Source: CAVRGQ01 sp963720785
GTDB lineage: Bacteria; Actinomycetota; Acidimicrobiia; IMCC26256; DASPTH01
DNA: 64,000 nt
Direction of reading: 5' to 3'
NCBI GenBank assembly: GCA_963720785.1
Contig: CAVRGQ010000009.1
Coordinates: 496,001 to 560,000, forward strand
Position numbers and translations under genes: made by a program. This document shows positions 59,261 to 64,000 of the stretch, piece after piece (within the stretch, counting starts at the first letter, position 1; each line of letters opens with the position of its first letter). The notes under the pieces were generated by a model. That model was given only the letters and a program-made list of their open reading frames with translations. It did not search any database and was not told where the DNA came from.

Positions 59261-60319
59261 GTGATCGAGCAGACCTACCGACTGGTGCAGTGGACGACGG
59301 GCAACGTGGGACAGCGATCGGTGCGGGCCGCGCTCGCCGCACCGCACCTCGAGCTGGTCGGTTGCTACGCGTGGGGCGCCGACAAGGTGGGCCGCGACGT
59401 CGGCGAGCTCTGCGGCATCGATCCCACCGGCATCACCGCCACCAACGACGTGGACGCCCTGCTCGCGCTGAGGCCCGACTGCGTGGTCTACAACCCGAAG
59501 TGGCCCGACGTCGACGAGATGGTCCGCATCCTCGAAGCCGGCGTGAACATCGTGGCGACCGCCGCGTTCATCACCGGTCACGCCTTCGGCGACGACCGCG
59601 CCCGCCTCGTGGACGCGTGCGAGCGCGGCGGCAGCTCGATCTTCGGCTCGGGCATGAACCCGGGCTTCGCCAACCTCCTCGGCATGGTGTCGGCCGGCGT
59701 GTGCGACCGCATCGACTCGATCCGCATGCTCGAGTCGGTCGACTCCACCGGCTACGACTCCCCCGACACGGAGCGCTCCGTCGGGTACGGCCTGCCCATC
59801 GACGACCCGTCGCTCCCCGACCTCATCCGCCAGGGCACCCTCGTGTTCGGCGACGCCGTGCACCTGCTCGGCGACGCGCTCGGTGTGGAGCTCACCGAGG
59901 TGCGCTGCGAGACCGAGGTCGCGCAGACCACCGAACTGCTCGAGATGGGGTCGTGGTCGATCGACGCCGGGTGCGTGGCGGGCGTCGCGGCGAGCTGGCA
60001 GGGCTGGCTGGGCGACCGCAAACTCATCTCGTGCGACGTGCGTTGGCGCAAGGGCCGCACCCTCGACCCCGACTGGAAGATCGAGCACGGCTACATCGTG
60101 GAAGTGGCCGGCCTCCCGACGATCCGCACCAAGCTCGAGATCACGCCGCCACCCGACTTCGTCGCGCACTCCTTCGAGGACTTCATGGTGCTCGGCATGA
60201 TCATCACCGCCATGCCGGCGATCAACGCCATCCCCGGCACGTGCGCAGCTCGCCCCGGCATCGTGACCTACCTCGACATCCCGCTCCCTGCCCCCGCAGG
60301 ATGGGTACACGCGGGCTGA
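59261..60319 (+). CDS. DapB-fold NAD(P)-dependent dehydrogenase (2,4-diaminopentanoate dehydrogenase-like)
   Basis: A 352-residue dehydrogenase with a dihydrodipicolinate-reductase-like Rossmann N-terminus: RLVQWTTGNVGQRSVRAALAAPHLELVGCYAW, then DALLALRPDCVVYNPKWPD and a middle GSGMNPGFANLL. The C-terminal part is of the amine-dehydrogenase type seen in many mycobacterial and Acidimicrobiia-like genomes. GTG 59261 follows GAGGAG at 7-nt spacing; GTG 59243 is also in frame. A -10-like TAGCCT lies about 60 bp upstream. Natural substrate not known; the annotation describes fold and cofactor use. Confidence 0.87.
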   Translation: MIEQTYRLVQWTTGNVGQRSVRAALAAPHLELVGCYAWGADKVGRDVGELCGIDPTGITATNDVDALLALRPDCVVYNPKWPDVDEMVRILEAGVNIVATAAFITGHAFGDDRARLVDACERGGSSIFGSGMNPGFANLLGMVSAGVCDRIDSIRMLESVDSTGYDSPDTERSVGYGLPIDDPSLPDLIRQGTLVFGDAVHLLGDALGVELTEVRCETEVAQTTELLEMGSWSIDAGCVAGVAASWQGWLGDRKLISCDVRWRKGRTLDPDWKIEHGYIVEVAGLPTIRTKLEITPPPDFVAHSFEDFMVLGMIITAMPAINAIPGTCAARPGIVTYLDIPLPAPAGWVHAG

Positions 60320-60382
60320 CGGTGAGCCGGTGAAGACGGCCGGCCTGTGAGGTTGTCAAGGATCAGGTCGTCACGTCGGAGT

Positions 60383-61554
60383 TCACAGTGCGAGCGTCAT
60401 GAGTTCCAGGCGTCGCTGCCTGCGTTCCTCCGCCGTGACGAGACGGAGGGTGAGGCCGTCGGGCGTGTTGGGGTTGCCGTCGAGCACGTAGTCGCCGTGC
60501 GGGACCAACAATCCGTGGTGATACGCGGAGACCGCCGCGAGATTCGAGGTGTCGTCCGATGCCGCCCCATGAGCTGGGGTGCAGGTGATGCACCTGGAGT
60601 CTGAGCCGCCGGTTGCAACCCGGCCATCGACATCGCCCGTCTCTTCGCACCACCGCTCGTCGGCGTTTCTGCGACACGAACGTGCGCGCCCGGTCCTCCG
60701 CGATCACGTTGCCGTCATCGTCCATCACTCGCAGGTGGACGCGGGCGTTCGCGCGGGCGGCGTCGACCCACTCGTCGGGCAACGCCACCCCACACATCGT
60801 GGCTTCACCGTCGAGGGTGATGTCGACATGCACATCCACACGCGCGCCGACCGTCGCGTGCTCGGCGCGGTCGTCGGCGCCGGCTTCCAGTTGACACAAG
60901 CCGATCAGCACATCCGCCTGACGCCGGTCGAGTGGTTCCCATGCCTCACCCGTGGCCGGCTTCATGCGTTGGGTGACCTGATCGAAGAACGCTTCGACGA
61001 TCGCGCCGCCGTGTTCCAACGGCAGCTCGAACCGGCCGCACAGGAACCCGTCGTCGTCGACCCACTTGCGCAACGACCGCCGGTTCCGGCGCTTCACCGA
61101 GTCTTCCCGCGCGGCACGTCGCCGGTCGCGTGCCATGCGCTGCAACTCGACCGGCGACGCATGCTTCGCCCGTTCGGTGATCTCCTCGTCGGTGTCCTCG
61201 TCCGCCAGATCCGCCGCCGGTTCCAACTGCTCGTCACTCAACTCGCCGTTCATCGCCGCCGTGCCCAGATTCGGGCAGGTGCTCCAACTTCTTCGCCGTC
61301 TCCCGCTTGCGTTGCGACTGGGCCTCGGTCTCCCCGTCACGCGCGGCCTGATCCTTCGCCAACGCGTCACGCTCGTCGAGCACCCGCGTCAACGCCAACT
61401 CCCGCGTCCGCAACTTCCGCCGCTCGACGATCACCCGCTCGCGTTCCGCGCGCAGGCGGTCGGTCTCCCAACACCTCAGTTCGAACAAGAGATCGTTGAA
61501 CGTGCTCACGAACCCATCCAAACCGAGGGGTACGACAGTTATCACCCGAACCAT
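60383..61554 (-). CDS. DUF222/HNH endonuclease (two apparent frameshifts, near 61270 and 60555)
   Basis: An actinomycete DUF222-HNH protein of about 390 residues. The N-terminal frame has a coiled-coil-like Arg/Glu-rich stretch; after a break near 61270 the middle reads EITERAKHASPVELQRMARDRRRAAREDSVKRR and DDDGFLCGRFELPLEHGGAIVEA. The HNH domain (RRDGRCRWPGCNRRLRLQVHHLHP) then loses frame near 60555, and another frame supplies DTSNLAAVSAYHHGLLVPHG. These genes are multicopy in actinomycetes, probably mobile or defence-related. The ATG start is uncertain; GTG 61509 is also possible. Confidence 0.85.
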
Positions 61555-61650
61555 CCAGAATCGTGAGAAATTTCGGCTGGAAGAAGTTGCGCACGCTCCG
61601 AGACGTCGGGGCGGGAGCGGCTGCGCCGCGCGACCGCAGCGTGCAGGCAG

Positions 61651-62031
61651 CTACCGGAAGCCAGGAAGCCCGGTCGAGAACGCCTCGGCCTGCTCCACCA
61701 GGCCCGCTTCGATCACGAGGTTCACCCTGCAGAACCGAAGGTCAGACCGAAGCGGGAACGCCGAACCGTCTCGGCCGGCGATCCGCGTTTGGATGCCTTG
61801 CGCCCGCGCCGCCTCGAGCGCCGCATGTTCGGGGAGCCCGATGAGCGACGTTGCGAAACGCTCCGTGTGCTCCAGTGCCGCGCGTGCCGCCTCCGGGAGC
61901 CGACGTCCTGCTTCTTCGTCCACTCGAACATGCCGCCGAGAGGCCGTGCCCCCTGGAGTGGTGTAAATCCTGAGGTCCACCAGTGAGGTGGGCCACCGTG
62001 TGAACCTCTGTGTGATCCGACCAAAGATCAT
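61651..62031 (-). CDS. I78-like peptidase inhibitor domain protein (N-terminus uncertain)
   Basis: A 126-residue frame. The C-terminal 60 residues resemble the I78/potato-inhibitor-I fold of actinomycetes: SLIGLPEHAALEAARAQGI, QTRIAGRDGSAFPLRSDL, then RFCRVNLVIEAGLV, with the D-x-R-x-x-R-V-N pattern partly kept. The first 35 residues read into the neighbouring insertion-sequence remnant, so the original N-terminus is probably lost and the true start is unknown. It could be an inhibitor of a subtilisin-type protease. Confidence 0.55.
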   Translation of the reverse strand: MIFGRITQRFTRWPTSLVDLRIYTTPGGTASRRHVRVDEEAGRRLPEAARAALEHTERFATSLIGLPEHAALEAARAQGIQTRIAGRDGSAFPLRSDLRFCRVNLVIEAGLVEQAEAFSTGLPGFR

Positions 62032-62116
62032 GCAGAAGGAGACCCGCGGTGACCCTCACCCAGTTTGACCTGTCCGAGCTCCTCGACGCGCTCCGCGCTG
62101 GTGGCGATGTCGATCG
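61955..62116 (+). mobile_element. IS256-family remnant: terminal part and transposase N-terminus
   Basis: A reading frame from GTG 62049 encodes MTLTQFDLSELLDALRAGGD, closely like the start of IS256-type transposases of actinomycetes (a T-x-x-D-L-x-x-L-L-D-A-L-R-A-G motif), then departs into unrelated sequence after about 22 codons. Upstream, tggagtggtgtaaatcctg looks like an IS256-type outer end. No catalytic DDE region remains. The right end is not visible; the left boundary is approximate. Confidence 0.6.
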
Positions 62117-62326
62117 ATCCCCAGCCCCTGATCCATCGTTCTCCGGCGACCGACGCCCGACGAGTCAGGGTGGTCCTCTCTGGAGCGTTCCCGCCCCGAC
62201 ACCCCAGCGTGCTGTGCCTCGCGACGCGCCACAGCGACGGCGTCAGCAGGGGCAAATACGCCTCACCTCGGGATTCGAGGACCGATGACCCTGGGCAACA
62301 TGGGACGAACGCGTCATCGTGGGCGC
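62117..62326. other. Non-coding stretch beyond the IS remnant
   Basis: No convincing gene; short frames lack homology-like features. It probably contains the deletion junction of the insertion sequence and the promoter of the haem-binding gene at 62327. Confidence 0.45.
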
Positions 62327-62848
62327 ATGGCAGATGGGCAGAACCTCGACGTGACCGGATCCGCACCCAACGAGGAGACGCCGCCGCGCCGGAAGCGTCG
62401 CGCCCGGAAGATCCTGCTGATCGTCATCGGCGTGGTGGTGGTGCTGTTCGGGCTGATCCAGCTCGTGCCGTACCGGGTCGACAACCCGGCCGCGGCCCAG
62501 GAGCCGACCTGGGACAGCCCGCGCACCCGCCAGCTCGCGGTGGCGGCCTGCTACGACTGCCACAGCAACGAGACCGCGACGTACTGGTGGGAGGACATCG
62601 CGCCCGTCTCGTGGTGGATCACCAACCACGTGAAGGAAGGGCGCGACAAGCTCAACTTCTCCGAGTGCACGAAGGGACGCGGCGAGAACGAGGCCGCCGA
62701 GACGATCAAGAACGGGTCGATGCCCCCGAACTACTACACCTGGTTCGGCCTCCACTCGAGCGCGAAGCTCACGTCAGCCGAGAAGCAACAGCTCGCCGAC
62801 GGCCTGAAGGCCACGCTCCAGGGCTGGAGCTGTGGCGGCGGCGGCTGA
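62327..62848 (+). CDS. Membrane-anchored haem-binding domain protein
   Basis: A 173-residue protein. A cytoplasmic start rich in charged residues (EETPPRRKRRARK) precedes a membrane helix (ILLIVIGVVVVLFGLIQLVPY); the remainder is an outside domain with a CxxCH haem-attachment motif (ACYDCHSNETATYWW) and SWWITNHVKEGRDKLNF, NGSMPPNYYTW, the signature of the haem-binding (PF14376-like) family. A probable one-haem electron carrier. ATG 62327 is chosen; no strong ribosome site. Confidence 0.9.
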   Translation: MADGQNLDVTGSAPNEETPPRRKRRARKILLIVIGVVVVLFGLIQLVPYRVDNPAAAQEPTWDSPRTRQLAVAACYDCHSNETATYWWEDIAPVSWWITNHVKEGRDKLNFSECTKGRGENEAAETIKNGSMPPNYYTWFGLHSSAKLTSAEKQQLADGLKATLQGWSCGGGG

Positions 62849-62865
62849 CGCACCTCAGAGGTGCG
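62849..62865. terminator. Bidirectional hairpin over the DUF1801 stop
   Basis: CGCACCT-cag-AGGTGCG lies directly after the haem-protein stop and contains the stop codon of the convergent DUF1801 gene. Confidence 0.65.
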
Positions 62866-63253
62866 AGCCCGGCAGCGCGCTCGCCTGCCGGATCCAGTCG
62901 CGGAGCTGCGTCTCGTCGACGTCGTCGTCCTCACGGATGTCGAGGGAGCGCACGTCGGGCTGCTTGGAGGTACCCGGCGGCATCGGGTCGAGTGACGCGC
63001 CGCGGAAGAACGTGACCTTCACGTACTTCGTGAAGCAGCGGTAGCTCACGAACCAGCCGTCGTCGACGCCGTAGAGCGGCTGGTTCCACTTCACCGCCTT
63101 GTGCACGTCGGGCAGCGCGCTCGTGATCAACGAGTCGAGCCGCTCCCCCAGGGCGCGCTTCCATCCCGGCATCGCGGCGATGTACGCCTGCACCGGCGCG
63201 TCGCCGTCACCCTTCGGGATCTGCGGATTGCCACCCGAGAGGAGCACCGCCAC
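62855..63253 (-). CDS. DUF1801-family protein
   Basis: A 132-residue protein of the DUF1801/YdhG-like fold. PVQAYIAAMPGWKRALGERLDSLITSALPDVHKAVKWNQPLYGV is the family core (a W-N-x-P-x-Y/F-x-x motif), then SYRCFTKYVKVTFFRGASL. Relatives include the iron-chaperone-like frataxin-related proteins of Bacillus, but the function in actinomycetes is unknown. GTG 63253 lies 9 bp downstream of the amidohydrolase gene on the same strand, so they are probably one transcript. Confidence 0.88.
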   Translation of the reverse strand: MAVLLSGGNPQIPKGDGDAPVQAYIAAMPGWKRALGERLDSLITSALPDVHKAVKWNQPLYGVDDGWFVSYRCFTKYVKVTFFRGASLDPMPPGTSKQPDVRSLDIREDDDVDETQLRDWIRQASALPGSHL

Positions 63254-63262
63254 TACTGCGCG

Positions 63263-64000
63263 CTACTGCGGGATGAGCGGGAAGTCGTTGCCCGTCAGCC
63301 AGTGGCGGCCGACCTCCTTGACCGGCGCCCACCGGTCGGTGAGGTCCTGCGCGGTCTTCCCCTCGCCGAGCTGGCCGAGGTCGGTGGGCGTCGGGCCGAT
63401 CTTCTCCGACAGCGGGCGCAGCGCCTCCATGTCGAAGCCGAACGCCTCGCCCGCCGACAGGCCGAGCATCACGCGCGTCTCGTCGATCGGGATGTCGAAG
63501 AAGGTGCTCTGCAGCGCTGCGAACGTGTTCGGCCAGGTGCCCTCGGGGTGCGGGAAGTCGGTGCCCCACAGCATGTTCGGGATGCCGATCTCGTAGCGCT
63601 GCCCGAGCTCACGCCGCTTCACGTTCGCGAGGCCGGTGAACACGTTGCGGTCGATGTACTCGCTCGGGAGCATGTCGACCTTGCCCGCGAACGCGCTGGC
63701 GCCGAGCTTCGCCGAGCTGTTGTTGTTGCCGATCCAGAGCCGGTCCCAGAACCACAGCAGCTGCGGCAGCCACCAGCAGCCGCCCTCGGTCGCACAGAAC
63801 TTCAGGTTCGGGTAGCGCTCGAACACGCCCGACCAGAGCATGAACCACATCGGGCGCGCCGGCCACCACGTGACCTCGGTGACGTAGATGCCGAGCAGAT
63901 CGCCGTACTCCTCACGCGGCGCGGAGCCCGAGTGGGTGACGATCGGCATCTCGTACTCCTCGCACATGGCCCACACCGGGTCGTAGCGAGCGTCGTGGTA
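63263..64000 (-). CDS. Amidohydrolase family 2 protein, C-terminal part (5' end outside window)
   Basis: The frame is open to the window edge, giving the last 245 residues of a PF04909 protein. YEMPIVTHSGS (metal His), RYPNLKFCATEGGCWWLPQLLWFWD, LWGTDFPHPEGTWPNTF and the terminal LGLSAGEAFGFDMEAL are clear landmarks. It is more distant from the copies at 10162 and 55747 than they are from each other. Probably in one transcript with the DUF1801 gene 9 bp downstream. Confidence 0.93.
   Translation of the reverse strand, partial: YHDARYDPVWAMCEEYEMPIVTHSGSAPREEYGDLLGIYVTEVTWWPARPMWFMLWSGVFERYPNLKFCATEGGCWWLPQLLWFWDRLWIGNNNSSAKLGASAFAGKVDMLPSEYIDRNVFTGLANVKRRELGQRYEIGIPNMLWGTDFPHPEGTWPNTFAALQSTFFDIPIDETRVMLGLSAGEAFGFDMEALRPLSEKIGPTPTDLGQLGEGKTAQDLTDRWAPVKEVGRHWLTGNDFPLIPQ

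Overview
The window is about 70% GC, densely packed, and reads as a high-GC Gram-positive actinomycete chromosome. Support comes from likely F420-dependent LLM and Ddn-type oxidoreductases, an IclR/GntR/TetR-rich catabolic gene mix, a SigK-RskA-fasciclin locus, a DUF222/HNH endonuclease, two C-terminal LAFTG sorting signals of the class E sortase type, GTG starts and many leaderless starts. The heavy load of PF04909 amidohydrolases, SDRs, CaiB-type CoA-transferase and P450s resembles Acidimicrobiia-like or mycobacteria-like lipid and xenobiotic degraders. The class level is inference; no rRNA or tRNA gene is visible.

Layout. 1-5908: a catabolic run (P450 end, hot-dog thioesterase, DUF1214-like protein, three overlapping SDRs, zinc alcohol dehydrogenase). 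6106-10071: a branched-chain-amino-acid-type ABC importer in which both permeases and the second ATPase are one 988-residue polypeptide. 10162-17946: amidohydrolase, IclR regulator, second P450, MFS pump, LLM enzyme, SnoaL-like protein, phytanoyl-CoA-type dioxygenase, GntR regulator. 18129-22004: NRAMP-related carrier, VOC protein, CaiB/BaiF CoA-transferase, SDR. 22062-24062: fasciclin protein, anti-sigma factor and sigma factor. 24085-31307: amidohydrolase relic, enoyl-CoA hydratase, nitroreductase, a 912-residue repeat surface protein, Ddn-like and LLM F420 enzymes, thioesterase. 31373-35683: TetR plus a heterodimeric ABC exporter. 35737-46908: SDR, epoxide-hydrolase-like protein, HtrA protease, TauE/SafE permease, lipase, PAS-GAF-HD-GYP protein, TetR, lipoprotein, thiolase/DUF35 pair. 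46945-50025: copper operon (csoR, copA, a small His-rich membrane protein, copZ). 50227-59093: solute-binding protein, BrkB-type membrane protein, CbiX-like chelatase, SGNH hydrolase, two metal-dependent hydrolases, and a second sigma/anti-sigma pair with a chaplin-like LAFTG protein. 59261-64000: DapB-fold dehydrogenase, HNH endonuclease, I78-like inhibitor beside an IS256-type remnant, haem-binding protein, DUF1801 protein, and the end of another amidohydrolase.

How it fits together. The enzymes suit activation, beta-oxidation-like processing and side-chain cleavage of hydrophobic CoA-linked substrates, with uptake by the fused Liv-type system and local one-component regulators. Two sigma/anti-sigma modules each sit beside a secreted or surface protein gene. 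Copper defence has its own CsoR-type operator.

Caveat. At least sixteen genes contain a single-base frame break, usually in a GC-rich run, and one gene contains two breaks that cancel. This density looks more like residual sequencing error than gene decay. Frameshifted genes are therefore given as full-length CDS spans with the break position stated.
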